From NCBI GenBank assembly GCA_963921195.1, contig OY992538.1, positions 235,531,462 to 235,595,461 on the forward strand: DNA of 64,000 nucleotides, given 5' to 3'. Below the pieces are notes generated by a model. That model worked only from the letters and a program-made list of their open reading frames with translations, made no database searches and was not told where the DNA came from. The first letter of the stretch is position 1; the number at the start of each line of letters is the position of its first letter. Origin of the DNA: Pegoplata infirma (taxonomy: Eukaryota; Arthropoda; Insecta; Diptera; Anthomyiidae). This document shows positions 1 to 12,096 of the stretch, piece by piece. Both the position numbers and the translations under genes were made by a program.

Positions 1-290
1 GGTACATTTTTTCTACAGAAAAATTCTTAGTTCTTGAGACATTTTTTCTATAGCAAAATTTTCAAATTCTGAGACCAGTTTTTAAAGAAAAATTCTTAAT
101 TCCAAAACATTTTTTCTATGGAAAAATTATGATATTTTGATAAATTTTTTCTATAGAAAAGTTCTTAGATTCTGAGACATTTTTTCTGTAGAAAAATTCT
201 CAGATTTTAAAACACTTTTGCTTCAGCAAATTTCTCACGTTCTGGGACAATTTTTGTATAGAAAAATTCTGAAAAAAATTTTTGGATAAA
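1..290 (-). repeat. ~37-bp satellite, inverted orientation
   Basis: Diverged tandem repeat. Each unit carries a 'ttctgagacattttttcta' core followed by 'tagaaaaattctt'. It is the reverse complement of the array at 29600-31215 ('tctcagaatctgagac', 'tttttctataggaaaaatg'). The array runs off the left edge, so its full size is unknown. No coding potential seen. Confidence 0.8.
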
Positions 291-749
291 AACTAAAAAA
301 AACTAAAAACTATTGATGAAAAAAAATTGTGAAACAGATTTTTGATCAAAAATGTTTTGATGAAAAAAAAAATTGAAGAAATAAATTTTTTTGATGAAAA
401 GTTATTATGCTAAGTTTTATTCGCCAGCTGGTAAATATTTTTTTTATTCAGCAGAAGGTGAATTACACTGGGCTACAGTGGAAAAATACTTTTGACATAG
501 TATAAGTTGTTGGTTTTATTGAGTAGATTACAAAAATGTCCATTTAACTTGCCAGAAAATTTTGTAGTTATTGTCAAAAATCGTTTTTCGGGACTTTTCT
601 CACTAAACCTCGGGTAATTTAGAAACTTTTCAATCGATTTTAATTTTTTTAACTGTTTTTGATTAAAGAAGGATAGGGCTTTCCGTGTGCGTGAATTGGT
701 CTATGTTTATAAGAAAGATGTGTATTGATTTTTCTTTTTGCAGGGGTTT

Positions 750-845
750 GTCTTTTTGCAGGGGTTTTCTACAAAAATTTGAAAATTACTTCAAACAAAA
801 TTTGAAATTTTGGAAATTTTTTAAATAAAACCCCTACAAAAAGAC
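750..845. repeat. Hairpin element, ~30-bp arms
   Basis: The left arm begins 'gtctttttgcaggggtttt' and the right arm ends 'aaaacccctacaaaaagac', with a short AT-rich loop. Arms are near complementary. The layout resembles the hairpin at 63529-63689, which has 'agggtttttctataaaaatt' in the same place, so the two may be distant relatives. Probably a short foldback MITE; no clear target duplication. Confidence 0.6.
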
Positions 846-953
846 AAGAAAAAGATTCTAAAAAAGTCAACATCATAAGGGTTTAATGTCGAATTTTTTG
901 TTATTTTTTGATAATTTTTCGAGATTATTAATTTTTTCCTGCTATAATGCTAG

Positions 954-1197
954 ACCGATTTTGATGATTTTTTTTTTTGATTTGTAGATTATTAAATTCT
1001 GTAGTACTTATCGTGGTAATTTTTTTCAAATTTTGACCTAATTATGTTTTTTATGAAAGAAGAAAAGTAAGTTTTTTAAGTTTTTCTGTTAATATTAGCA
1101 TAATTTCAACAAAAATACATATTTTCAAAAAATAGCCACGGTAAGTACTAGAGAATTTAATAATCTACAAATCAAAAAAAAATTCATCAAAATCGGT
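954..1197. repeat. Foldback element, ~60-bp arms
   Basis: The left arm starts 'accgattttgatgattt' and ends near 'gtacttatcgtgg' (1016). The right arm runs from 'ccacggtaagtacta' (1137) to 'attcatcaaaatcggt'. Arms match over about 60 bp with few differences. The loop (about 120 bp) is AT-rich and non-coding. Likely a MITE-type hairpin. Confidence 0.65.
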
Positions 1198-1199
1198 TC

Positions 1200-2500
1200 A
1201 GTTGTATTTTCTGTACAACTGCAGCCGATTTTAACTTTTAAAAAAAGAATTCTACAATGAAGTGGCAACCCTTTGTGTTATAAAATTTTTAAAATATTAC
1301 AACAATTCATCTTTCAAATAAAAAATAAACATAATTAACAAATATTGCGTATTTATATTTTTATAGCTGTTTAAAAATTGCTCACGTTAAGACTGTTTTT
1401 TTTCCTTTAAACCCCCTTAAGAAAATGAAAACTGTAATTCATATTTAATTTTTTTTAGTCATTAGTCAAGCTGAGGTGGGGTCCCGTTACAAAAATAAAA
1501 TACCAAATTGTGTTGCACAGTGTAATAATAATTGTTGTAGGCATATTTTTTTGTGGAGTAATAAAATAAAAAAATAAATAAAAAGGAACTACAAAACAAC
1601 ACCCATTTATAAAAACAATGACCCCTTAACTATACGCAGCCCCTTAAGGGGGAAAGTAATAAAATAATGCTTACTCTTAAAAAAGATTTTTTTTTTTTTT
1701 TGCTATTTCTAGCTTTCCAAGAATTTTATTATATATTTCTCACTTTAATAGCATGTTATAACATGATTAGAGTTGTTTCCTAGTAAATTAAAGAATTTTT
1801 AGTGTTTGAGGTTTTTGTTAGAGTTATTTCATTGATACTTTAGTGTTGTTCATTTTCCATACAACAAGATTAAATTTTTGTATTAAAACCACAAAATAAT
1901 TAATGTTGTTGGCTTTGTTATTGCTAACTATGATTTGAAATTAATTATAAAATATTTATAGTGATAAGAAAATAATTAAAGAAAATAATTTTATGAAAAC
2001 ATTTTATAAGATTATCGATAGAATTAATTAATCAGAGTATGAAAATGTCATAAAAGTATTTCAATTAACTATGTATGTGTGCGCAATATTAGATTGCGTA
2101 TGTATGTGTTTAAATTTATAGTGGTATGCAAAATATTTTAATATTTTCCAATGGCTTGACCACATTTTTGGAATAACTTATTTTAATTAGTTATGCATAT
2201 TAGCTACAAACCACTTTAACCCTGGCATTGTCAATTAAAAACACTCAAAACTAAATAATCTTTTAATGATTTTTAATTGATTACCAACAAATTTTTAGCA
2301 GACTTTTTTCAACATTTAAATTCTAGACTTTTAATATTCAAGGGGAGATTACTTTTTTCGTTTAAAAAAATTAAAAAGAAATTCTTTACTGAATGAGTAG
2401 TTTTTCTGAAATTTTCCTGATTTTTTTTCAGAATTTTTCTAATATTTTTCGAAATTTTCTTAAATTTTTTTTAAATTTTTCTAAACATTTCTGAAATTTT
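1200..2500. other. AT-rich sequence without recognisable features
   Basis: No ORF above about 60 codons, no clear repeat structure and no RNA gene. Contains short C-rich islands ('aaacccccttaag') and homopolymer runs only. Confidence 0.5.
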
Positions 2501-2504
2501 CAAG

Positions 2505-2665
2505 TGATTTGATTCAGAGACATTTTAGACATTTTGTCTGTTGAAATAGCGATCACAGCAAAAATATTACACAGATATTGAATTTGATCGATATCTGTTC
2601 AGCAATTCAAAATGTAAGTACACCTCTTAAATTTTGGCACATTCTACATAACCTGATAATATAAA
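2505..2665 (+). mobile_element. mini-me-like fragment (family 1)
   Basis: Contains the family-1 landmarks in order: 'tctgttgaaatagcgatcac', 'attacacagatatt', 'gatcgatatctgttcagc', 'gtaagtacacctc', 'acattctacataacct'. These also occur at 18020-18190, 7190-7345 and 47460-47545. Both ends are missing. It abuts the family-3 copy that follows. Confidence 0.6.
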
Positions 2666-2679
2666 TTAAAAATGTTTGT

Positions 2680-3477
2680 AACTACCCGAAATATTGGTCC
2701 TAGACATACCTTCAAGCATACCGATTGACTCAGAATTACTTTTTGAGTCGATTTAGCGATGTCCGTCCGTCCGTCCGTCCGTCCGTCCGTCTGTCCGTCC
2801 GTAACTCTGTCCATCTATCGGTTTAAGCACGATACAGGTCGCAATTTTCAAGCAATTGACTTGAAATTTGAAACTTAAGCATTTTTTGGCCCAAGGACGA
2901 AGCCTATTAAAATTGGAGAACATCGGTCCAAGTTAAGACCTAGCCCCCATACAAACGCCCCCTTTGGATTCGGCTTAATAACTCTAATGACCGTATTATA
3001 ATAGATATCGCTTTGAAATTTAGCAGGTAATCAAATTTTGTATGCATGAATCATCATTCCAAAAAAGGAATCGGATCAGTCCTTCTGGTAGTCCCCATAC
3101 ACTCCCGATATTCACATAATTCCCTAAAAACTCATAAAAATGAAAATATTTGATAAAAATTTTATTTTTTGGTTTTAAACGTGTACTTTAGTTACCTAAT
3201 CAAATCGGAATATAATTGGACCCTTTTTGGACTAAGTCCGCCTCATAAAAATTTCGACCGATATTCAGTTAAATCGGTATATTGACAATAAAAATAAACC
3301 AATTCTACTAAAATTTGATCTGTGTTAGTTTTCTACACTAAATAAAGATCTAACAAAAGACAGATCCAATCGGTCCATGTTTGGACTTGGGACCCATTTT
3401 CCGGAAAACACTGGAGTAGGGTATCATATGGTCGGGCTTCACCGATTATAACTCTCTTACTTGTTTTTGTACATTTC
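2680..3477 (+). mobile_element. mini-me/Helentron-like element, family 3, with (GTCY)n tract
   Basis: Non-coding element with a GTCC/GTCT tetranucleotide run at about 2759-2803, followed by a conserved body ('gcacgatacaggtcgcaatt', 'cccaaggacgaagcctatta') and the terminus 'ccgattataactctcttact' plus 'tgttttt'. The same sequence recurs at 61762-62668 in the SAM-gene intron. The (GTCY)n proto-microsatellite is the hallmark of the dipteran mini-me family, which belongs to the DINE-1/Helentron group. The family name is inferred from structure; the exact 5' boundary is uncertain. Confidence 0.65.
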
Positions 3478-3479
3478 TG

Positions 3480-5830
3480 ATTTTTTTTAAACTCACCATC
3501 CAGATTATTTAAAATATGTCTGAACTTTCTGAAATTTTTATGACATTTGTTTTTGATTTTTTTGATTTTTAGTTTTATAACTTTTTACATTTTCATAATT
3601 TTTTCAGTTTATTTACTTTTTTTAGTTTTTTAGGTTATTTTTAATTTTCTTAAATTTTTCTGATGTTTCTTTATTAAAATTTTCTTACAACAGTTATTAC
3701 TAACCCAAAGTTGGCATTAGGGTTAACAAGTTCCATTATTATATATTTTTTGTTAATTGAATACTTTTATGCTTTTTCAATTATTGATTCTAAAAATTAT
3801 TATAATTAGTTTAATTTGCAGTAAATCACATTAAATTTATATTTTTGTTTTCAATTAAATTGTTAACAATTATTTGTATATTGTTATAATAACTTTTGCT
3901 ATATCATTTATCTATGAACTATGTATGTAGGTACTTATGTTTAGTAAATTGTTCATTTTTGGTTTTTGTTGTTCATTGTTCATTAATATTATTATTATTT
4001 TGTTGTTCTTCTATTTAAAATCACATTAAATAATTTTACCAACAATAATATTATGAACAATGTGACATAGTAGATAAAATACAATTAGTTCAAAATATGT
4101 TCTAAGTCATACAAAATTAGTACGTTTTCTTAGAAACTTATGTCGATTTAGCCAGGATATTCAGAAAGAGTTTCTTAACTATGCCAATGATTTTTTTCAT
4201 AATGGCTATTATTTTTTTCATAAAAATTATGAAAAATTTCTTTGGATAAATGAAAATGATCATTCATTATATAAATTGTTCTTTTTATGAAACTTTATCA
4301 TTAAATGTTTCATAAATTTTATGAACACATTTTATAAAAATTTTTATGCCAAATTGTTATAAGTGCTTAAATTTCAATATAACTTAGGGAAAACAAAAAA
4401 TATATTAGCGTGCCCAATAAAACAAAATTATAAAAAAGAAAAAAATAAAAATGAGCTAATTAACCAAAACAAAAATATTACAAAAAGAATAAAAACAAAA
4501 ATCTTATTCAAATTCTAATTAATTTTTATTAAAAAATAAAAAATGTTTTATTCGACAATGTCATAGTTTTAATTAGTTGATGAAATTATGACCTCGAGCT
4601 AGAATAAACCTACTCAAAATACAAAAATCTTATTGTTAGTCGAAAAATCATCTCCTTAATACGTGTGGTTTTGGACGGGAAACGCTTTAATATTATACAT
4701 TTTATGTAAGTACAATAGTTAAAATTATTGTTTAAATATATATTTATGCAACTAACATACTTAAACCTGTAATAATATCAATTACACTAGTTTACAAATT
4801 AAGATAAATTTGCAATCCACAGCAATTTGCATTTATTTTTAATGTAAAATGTTACGCTGTATCCAAAAATGAAGTCCAAAGTTTCAAAAGGAAACACCTC
4901 TTCATGAGCTCTTTGGTAACATCGAGATATCGCTTTCGGTAAAGAATGGTGGCCTTTCTTAATAAAGAGGGGGCTTTCAACAATGTCATCCCAGACTCGA
5001 TAATTGTGGCATCGTTTTAACGGTGGAAAATCTGCCTGAAAATAGACGTATAACGTCTGATTTCCATTTCATTTTTTTTAAAGTTGAAAATTTTAAAAGT
5101 TAGCAATATCTCGAAAACTGTTCTACTTTTGAAATTTTTGACTCATCGCGAGTTTTTAAAGTGAAAATAAATAAAAAAAAGTGTCGTGGACCAAAATCTC
5201 TGTAAACCAGTGTTATTAAAGGTCAATAATGCTATTTTATATCTTAATTGATTTGGGAAATACAATATAAGATGTTTAATAAATAATTATTTAGAATTAA
5301 AATTTAAGTTTTATATCGACTACGAACAACAATATTTTGCACATTTAAAGTAAATTGATCATACATACTTACCAATATTACCATTTTTTATTAATTTGAC
5401 TGAAATTTAAAAATTGTGAAATAAAAAAAAGTCCAAAATGTAATTTTTGAGAAGATTAACTTTTAAAATTACCCTAATCGAATTTTCAAATATTTGTTTG
5501 TTTAGTTTTGACTTTTTAAATAAAATGTTTGTTTTCCTCATTTTTTAAATTATTTTGGTGGTCATAATATTGTGTCCTTTATTGTGCTGTTTATCATTTA
5601 TATTTTTCAAATAACAAAATCACAAAAAAATAGAAAAATGTGACAATCTCATTTTTATATTTTTTGAAGCTGTTTAGCTTGAAATTTTATTTCCGTTTGC
5701 GGATATTACAATACAGATTATCTTATATTTTTGTTTATTTTTTTATTATTATATTGTTATTATATTGTATTTATTTAGGATTTTTTGTTTTGTTTTTAGA
5801 TGATCCTAAAATGATCCTAAAATAATAATT
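3480..5830. other. AT-rich sequence, one isolated CTCGAG-family terminus
   Basis: Mostly featureless AT-rich DNA. At 4555-4615 lies a right-hand terminus of the CTCGAG family ('gacctcgagctagaataaac'), otherwise seen at 8170-8195, 8945-8970 and 26364-26385. At 5095-5160 a short 'tagcaatatctcgaaaact' tract resembles parts of dispersed repeats near 19750, 22010 and 50655. No credible gene. Confidence 0.4.
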
Positions 5831-5837
5831 CTAGCTA

Positions 5838-6024
5838 GAATGGGTGAAATTACAAACAAAATAAATTCTCTGTCTAATCAGCAGAAAAATCTGCTGAAAA
5901 TTCACCCATTTTGAGCCATATAAGAAAACTGCTGATTTAAGGAGACTCGGTTTGCTAAATATCTGTATTGATAATCTAGGTGAAACAGCAAAGAAATCTG
6001 TTGCGACAGCAAAAAAATCTGCTG
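5838..6024. repeat. Small nested hairpins
   Basis: 'aatgggtgaaatt' (5838) pairs with 'aaattcaccca' near 5908, enclosing a smaller 'cagcagaaaaatctgctg' palindrome. Further 'cagca(a)agaaatctg' units follow to 6024. No function assigned. Confidence 0.45.
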
Positions 6025-6086
6025 ATCGCAAATAAATACATGAAAATTTTTAAAGTTTTTTTTTGTTTTTTTTTTAAGTGTTAATT

Positions 6087-7510
6087 TTTATACCCTCCAC
6101 TTAGTGATAGAGGGTATATATAAGTTTGTCATTCCGTTTGTAACTCATCGAAATATCGGTCTGGGACCCCATAAAGTATATCGTGAACCTATATTCAAAA
6201 TATGCCAACTCAAATTTGACCGAAATGAGTTTCCGATGGAAAATAGCTCCCCTATGCAATACCCATCTGTGGTAAAAATTTCAGAGCAAAAAAATAATTT
6301 TTTGTCGTTTTACATCCATTTTTGTTATTCTGCTAACTCAAAGTACATATTATTTTGGTGAAAATAAATGCCAACTCCCATTGTAAATTTCCAAAAAATT
6401 TTCAAAATTTTTTTTAAAAAAAATTAGACCACATATCTTATTGCATTTGCCTTTCTGAACACGAATCTGGTAAAGATTTTGATATCTAATGCCTAGTTTT
6501 CGAGATATTGCCATTTTGAAAATATCGGTAAATAGTGTTTGCAAAAAAAAAATTGCTTATATATATGTAACTTTTAAACTATTTATCAGATTGAAACATT
6601 ATGAGTGGGGCAAATAAAGCCAATGATATAAGCTTTCAAAATAGCTAGTTTGGAGTGAGCCTTCTACAATAAAGCGTGAGTTACAGAGTGCCAAAGTTGA
6701 CCACCCTGAGATTAAAAGGATTTCGGAGCTAGTAACTTTTAAAAAAATGCAAAGATTTTTATTTTTTTTTAGTTTTTGCAACTACCGCACTAAGGAAAAC
6801 AAAATCAAAAAAAAAAAAAAATTTATAAAAATTTTTCAAAAAAAAATTTATTTTTAGTTTCCGACAAAATATGCCAACTCTAAAAAAATATTTGTTTTTT
6901 GATATAGTAATAAATGCCATCTCAAAAAAGTACGCAAACCAGTGCAAAATATGAAATTTTTGGCATAGGTAAAAATTATTTAGAATATTTAAACCATCTT
7001 ATGGAAGGTACATTGTTTCTTTTTACAATAATATGCAAAATAACTAGTTTTTTAGCTCTCCTGAAAAGTAAGCTTTTTCGAGTTGGCATTTATTGAATAT
7101 AGTTCGACGATATATATTCATGATGCCCGATCGATTTTAAGACATTCTAGCGATGTCCGTCTGTCCGTCTGTCTGTCTGTGGAAAATGCTCTCGCGGACA
7201 AAATATTGCACAGAGATGACTGAAACTTAACATATATATTGGAGAAGTTTGGTATTGCATTTGAGCGATATCGGTTCAGCGGTTCAAAAGTTATGAACGA
7301 AAATGTAAGCACACCTCAAAAATTTCAGTACATTCAACATAACCTAAAAATACAAAATGCTTTAATTCGGCTTCTGGTTGACATATGTTAACATAATTGA
7401 ACACCAAATGGTATTTAAACAAGATTTTTTTTTTACCAAAATTTTTTTTGCGGAAATTTGTGGAGGGTATCACTGCATTCGGCAAGGCCGAATTTAACTT
7501 TTTTACTTGT
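6087..7510 (+). mobile_element. mini-me-like element, family 1, split by a nested MITE
   Basis: The 5' end 'ataccctccacttagtgata' and 'gagggtatat' form a short hairpin. The body has 'cattccgtttgtaactcatc' and 'gacattctagcgatgtccgt', a (GTCY)n run at 7145-7180, and the 3' end 'gtggagggtatcac' followed by the hairpin 'ttcggcaaggccgaa' and 'tttaacttttttacttgttt'. The almost intact copy at 47270-47816 lacks the 930-bp insertion at 6181-7110. No ORF of its own, so it is non-autonomous. Confidence 0.7.
6181..7110. mobile_element. MITE with ~30-bp TIRs and TA duplication
   Basis: The left terminus 'TCGTGAACCTATATTCAAAA' is the imperfect inverse of the right terminus 'TGAATATAGTTCGACGA'. Comparison with the uninterrupted mini-me at 47345-47370 shows exactly one extra TA, so the target duplication is TA, as for Tc1/mariner-type elements. 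The interior repeats the 'gccaactc' motif (6208, 6370, 6874, inverted near 7084) and codes for nothing convincing. A relative with the same terminus lies at 58853-59699. Confidence 0.75.
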
Positions 7511-7704
7511 TTTAAGTCAAACTGTTTTCCAAAAATAAAATTTCAAAGTTTTTTTTTTAAGATCAAAAAAAAAATCTTTAAATTTTTTTCAAAAAGGAAT
7601 AACTAAATATTTTTGTTAAATTAATAAAACAATTTGCTGTTTTTTTAATTTTAATATTTCACAAAAATTAAAAAAAAAACCTTAGAAAAATATATTCGAT
7701 TAGA

Positions 7705-8985
7705 GTTTTATTCTAGCTCGAGGCCCAAAAATATTTCTATTTATGATATTGTCATTATAGAGTATTTTTAATTTATTGCTTTAAAAAAGTTACTCATCTT
7801 ATAGTATATCTGTACTGATCAGTTTCATCCCCACCTTTAAATTATTATATTTTGAGTGGGTTTATTCTAGCTCGAGGTCATTATTTCCTTTACTAATTAG
7901 AAGCATCATATTCTCATAGAATAATTTTCTAAAAAATAATTTTTCTGTTTTAAATTTATTTATGCTGGTCATTTTTGCAATACTTAGGCGACACATCTTT
8001 CGGAATTTGTCAGATTCCATTGTCAAGACTATTTAGCAAATATAAAAACCGAATACTACAAGTAGCACGTGTTCCGAAACATGCGTCGACTAACAATAAG
8101 TCTTGCAAAAATGACTAGCATAAATTAATTTAAAACAAAAAATTACTTTCTTGAAATTTTTTCTTTGAGACATAATGACATCGAGTTAGAATAAACCTTA
8201 CTAAATATATTAAATTAATAATTTAATTTAGTTTTTAATTTTTAAAATGAGTAAATTTGTTTTAAGGCTCATTTTATTTCTTTAATTTGAACATAAAATA
8301 TTTGACAGTTCTTATCCTTTATCCTTAATTCTGTTAAAGTTAAAAATCATATAAAAAAGAAATGCAATACACAATCCTGCCACATAGAATATGAAATAAA
8401 AAATCACAGATATCTTATTTTATCCATTTGAAAAGGAAACGGAAATGAATGTATTTTATTTTTTGTTTTTCTTAAATTTCATTTAATGCAATACAGTCAA
8501 AATAGAAACAAAATATTTGTATTGTTTGACATTCCCTAGAAAAACTGTATTTGACTTTACTATATATTATTGTTTTTGGATCATTTGATAACTATTTCTT
8601 TGTCTTTAATATTAAGTATAATTCTGTTTTATTAATTTTTGCTGATTGTTTGATAATCGCGATCTAACTAATTGTAAGAGCAGTTTTTCTCCTAATGCTC
8701 CTTATGCTTTCTTCTCCTAATGCTCAATGAGTTTACAGTTAAATATATATTAATATTTTTGTTTTGGACCCTAACGATTCTCATTTAAATGTCAAAAATT
8801 TGCAAAATAGTCTTGACAATGGAATCTGATTAATTCCGAAACACATGTAGGCTGGCTTGGAAAAATTGAAAACATAATTAAATTTTAAACAGAGATCTAT
8901 TTTTCTTGAAAATTATTCTATAAGAATATCATGGTTTTAATAAGTAAAGGAAGAAATACCTCGAGCTAGAACAATCGTACTCAAA
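7705..8985. mobile_element. Nested foldbacks of the CTCGAG-terminus family
   Basis: Left-type termini 'ttattctagctcgagg' lie at 7708 and 7865; right-type termini (the inverse) lie at about 8170-8190 and 8950-8965. The arms from 7853 pair both with 8075-8200 and with about 8800-8980: 'ttccattgtcaagactattt' near 8016 pairs with 'aatagtcttgacaatggaat' near 8806. This gives a foldback within a foldback. Interior non-coding. A longer relative is at 24826-26398. Confidence 0.6.
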
Positions 8986-8989
8986 AAAA

Positions 8990-10337
8990 AAAAAAAATAT
9001 TGAAAAATTTTCTTGTTACTTTAAGTTTTAAGAACCATAAAACGACTTCAAATTTTATAATTCCATAAAAATATCACAAATTTGTTTAGACTTTAACTAA
9101 AAAAAAAATCAAAAGCAATTAACATAATTATGTTGTTGCATGCAGCTTAATTACAATATTAATTAATTAAAAACAAATTATTTGTGCACTATTGAATTAT
9201 ACAAATTGTTTATTTTTAAAATACATAAATTATTAAATTATTTAAAACACTTACACTTAAAAAAAAAAATAATAAAATCAAGCAGAAACTACTTTAAAAT
9301 AAATAAAAAAAAAACAGAACAAAGTTTGTTTTTACTTGATTTAAATATTTTCATGTTTATTTTTAATATGACCAAATAAATATGGTAATTTTAAAATTAA
9401 AATTGTTCCACTTTAATTTAAAATGTTCAAAAAGCTTAAACTCTGACCGCCAGACTCTACGGGCTTATTTTTGGCATTAAATTTGTACCACAGAATTTTA
9501 AGGCCTAGTTGAACAAAAATTTGCCCTGCCACCACTTGGGAAAATCAAAAGTGGAGGAAAAACTGACAATCTTATTTGGCATTCTAAAAATAAAATTGAT
9601 AATTTTTGATTTTAATACGTTTTTTTCCCCTCAGTGTACATATGTGTACCGGTAGGCATTCATTTTTAATATTTTTCTATCAATTACTATTATTTGATAA
9701 TATGTAAATATTTTGATATAATCTATTTACATTAGAGTGGGCGGATATTTTAATTTTGTCTTAATATGAATTAATACAAACACTAAAATTTAAAATCATT
9801 CAGAGCAGTCACCCATAATTTTTATAACGTACTTTTTTCACAATTGTTTTTTTTTTTTAATGAAATTATTTGCAACAATTTTTTTTAAATTTATTTGTTG
9901 TACAGCGAGAATTAAGAAAAAGAAAAAAAAATTGACAACACCGGCTAAATGGAAGGTTTGACAGCATTCGGAAGAATCCACCCTTCCCCTTCATCAGCGC
10001 TCATCAGTTTGTCATACTTAAAGTGTGAAAGATTAAAATCAGGTGGTCGATTCTGGTTATGTGAAAAATGTATGAATGAAAAAATATGTCAGTTTACTTC
10101 ATTGAAAACTAATAGGCAAAGTGACATTATTTTTTCAGTGATAAATTTATCACAGAAACAAAATTGGCCCTCTGCTATTAACACGAACTTTGAATGGGAA
10201 GTAATATGAGACTTTTTTTATTTCTTTAACGCATGTTATTCGGAAAGGAATTGAAACCGACATGGAACGAAATGAAATGGAACATGAAACGAAATGGAAT
10301 AGAACGGGGAACGAAGTGGGAACAACATGAGTTATAA
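8990..10337. other. AT-rich spacer with a short degenerate GGAACGAAATGG tract
   Basis: No credible gene. At about 10240-10325 there is a degenerate minisatellite of 'ggaacgaaatgga' units, also seen at about 17265-17340. The 86-codon ORF at 9949-10209 has no recognisable domain and is not reported as a gene. Confidence 0.4.
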
Positions 10338-11372
10338 TTTTATACCCTCCAACCACAGTATGAGGGTATACTCACTTTGCCATTCCGTGTGTAACGCATC
10401 GAAATATCGGTCTATGACCCCATAAAGTATGTATATTATTGATCAGTGATCGATTCTAAGACATTCTAGCGATGTCCGTCCGCCCGTCCGTCTGTCCGTC
10501 TGTAGAGGACACAATACAGTCCAAAATAAAAGAGCTAGGCTTTCGTTTGGCACGAATATGTCTTATATTCCTTGGCAGGCTAAGTTCGGAAATGGGCAAA
10601 ATCGGACCAAGGGAAAAAAGTTCCCCCTTGGAGAACTAAACCAACCTCTGAAAAACGGTATATTTTGGACGTTTTTTTTTACTTTTTTTTAAGCAAATGC
10701 AACATTTTTATGTCAGAGAAAGCTCAAAACCCTGCATGTGGACCCAGCGGATAAAAAAAAAACAAAAAAAAATTCGGCCCGCCCCTTTTGTGGGTGTGGA
10801 TATAAAAAATGCATTTTAATAGTGATTAATTGGATTAAATAATTGGAGGAATCATAAAAAATCCATTTGACAACATCTATCGCAAGGGGAAGGTGTCCCC
10901 CAAAGTCTCCCACCAAACCCTCAAACAACCCCCCCACCATATATATTATGATCATTGATCTATTCTAGACATTCTAGCGATGTCCGTCCATCCGTCCGTC
11001 CGTCTGTGGAAGACACGATACAGTCCATAGTAAAAGAGCTAGACTCCTGAAATTTGGCACAAATATGTCATATGGTATTGGGCTGGTTAAGTACGAACAT
11101 AGGCAAAATCGGATCAGGGGGAAAAAAGTTCCCCTCTTAAGAACTAAACAACCTCTAAAAAAAGCAATTTTTTAAAGGTTTTTTTGTACTTTTGCTTAGC
11201 AAACGAAACATTTTTATGTCAAAAGAAGTTCAAAGTCTTGCAGTTGGCTCCAGGAAGGTTGTCTCCCACCGACGTTACCCCCCCCCCCCCCAAAAGACGC
11301 CCTGTTTTTTTTAACGTGTTGGAGGGTATAAAAGATTGTATAGCCGAATTTGACACTCTCACAAATTTTTTT
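10338..11372 (+). mobile_element. mini-me-like element, family 2, with duplicated core
   Basis: Starts 'ttataccctccaaccacag', has 'aacgcatcgaaatatcggtc', and two separate cores with (GTCY)n runs (10474-10503 and 10979-11007), each followed by 'gacacratacagtccawarta' type sequence and 'aaaagttcccc'. Ends 'ttggagggtataaaagattg' and 'agccgaatttgacactctca'. The second core shows either an internal duplication or insertion of one copy into another. Non-coding. Confidence 0.65.
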
Positions 11373-11374
11373 CA

Positions 11375-12096
11375 CTCAAATTATTTTTGTAACTGAAATT
11401 TTTTCCCTTTTTTTAATTTTTTTAGTTAATGTACCATTTTTTATTTGTTATTTCTCTCAAAATTTTTATTGACGTGTTTTTCCAAATACGTACTGTGAGT
11501 AGTTAAAAAGGTTCAAAAACTGCAATTAAATAAAATAAAGATTTCGTAGAGGAGAGTTTCAGAAAAGGGAACTCAAATCCTGATCCTTTTATTATTCGGA
11601 GGTGTAAGTAACCGCCAACGTGGGCATGCTAGTCAAAGTATATGCTCAAAATTATCATGTTAAGGATTTAAATATGGTTGTCACAATCATTTATATGATC
11701 AATCATACTATAACCCCCTACAATTACACTGTGGAACAAATTCAGGTTAGCAAAAGTTAGGTCGATTCTGAGAGTGACTTGGTGAAAATAGAGGCTAAAT
11801 TAGAAGACCTGTATCGCGGTGTTTGTTTATGTTAGTTCGAATTTTTTTTAATCGACCTTCGAACTTTGCAGTCAAATGCTGATGTTCAGCATATTGTTTG
11901 TATGGTTTTTTTTTGGCTATAACTCGTCGACTAATTGATATTTTTTCAATTTGTAAAAGCCAAATTATTCCAAGGGACCTGTCCAACAATGAAATTTTTT
12001 AAAAAAATTGATTTAGAAAATTTTTGCGGTGCTTATGAAGTATAAAAATTCAGTCAGAGACATGTATTTTAAAAATCGTTCCACCCTAGTGTATAA
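11375..12096. other. AT-rich spacer and possible MITE remnant
   Basis: From 11734 ('acactgtggaac') to 12095 ('gttccaccctagtgt') there are short inverted ends that may bound a ~360-bp MITE relic next to the large foldback. The rest is featureless. Confidence 0.35.

Noticed and set aside
2759..2803. Independent (GTCC)n microsatellite locus
   Set aside because: The same tract recurs at the same place in every mini-me copy, so it belongs to the element.
5640..5825. Hydrophobic 61-codon ORF
   Set aside because: T-rich DNA gives Phe/Leu/Ile-rich translations in many frames of this window; no other evidence of coding.
9949..10209. 86-codon ORF with several cysteines
   Set aside because: No domain recognised, no splice or regulatory context. 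Composition is like the neighbouring non-coding DNA.
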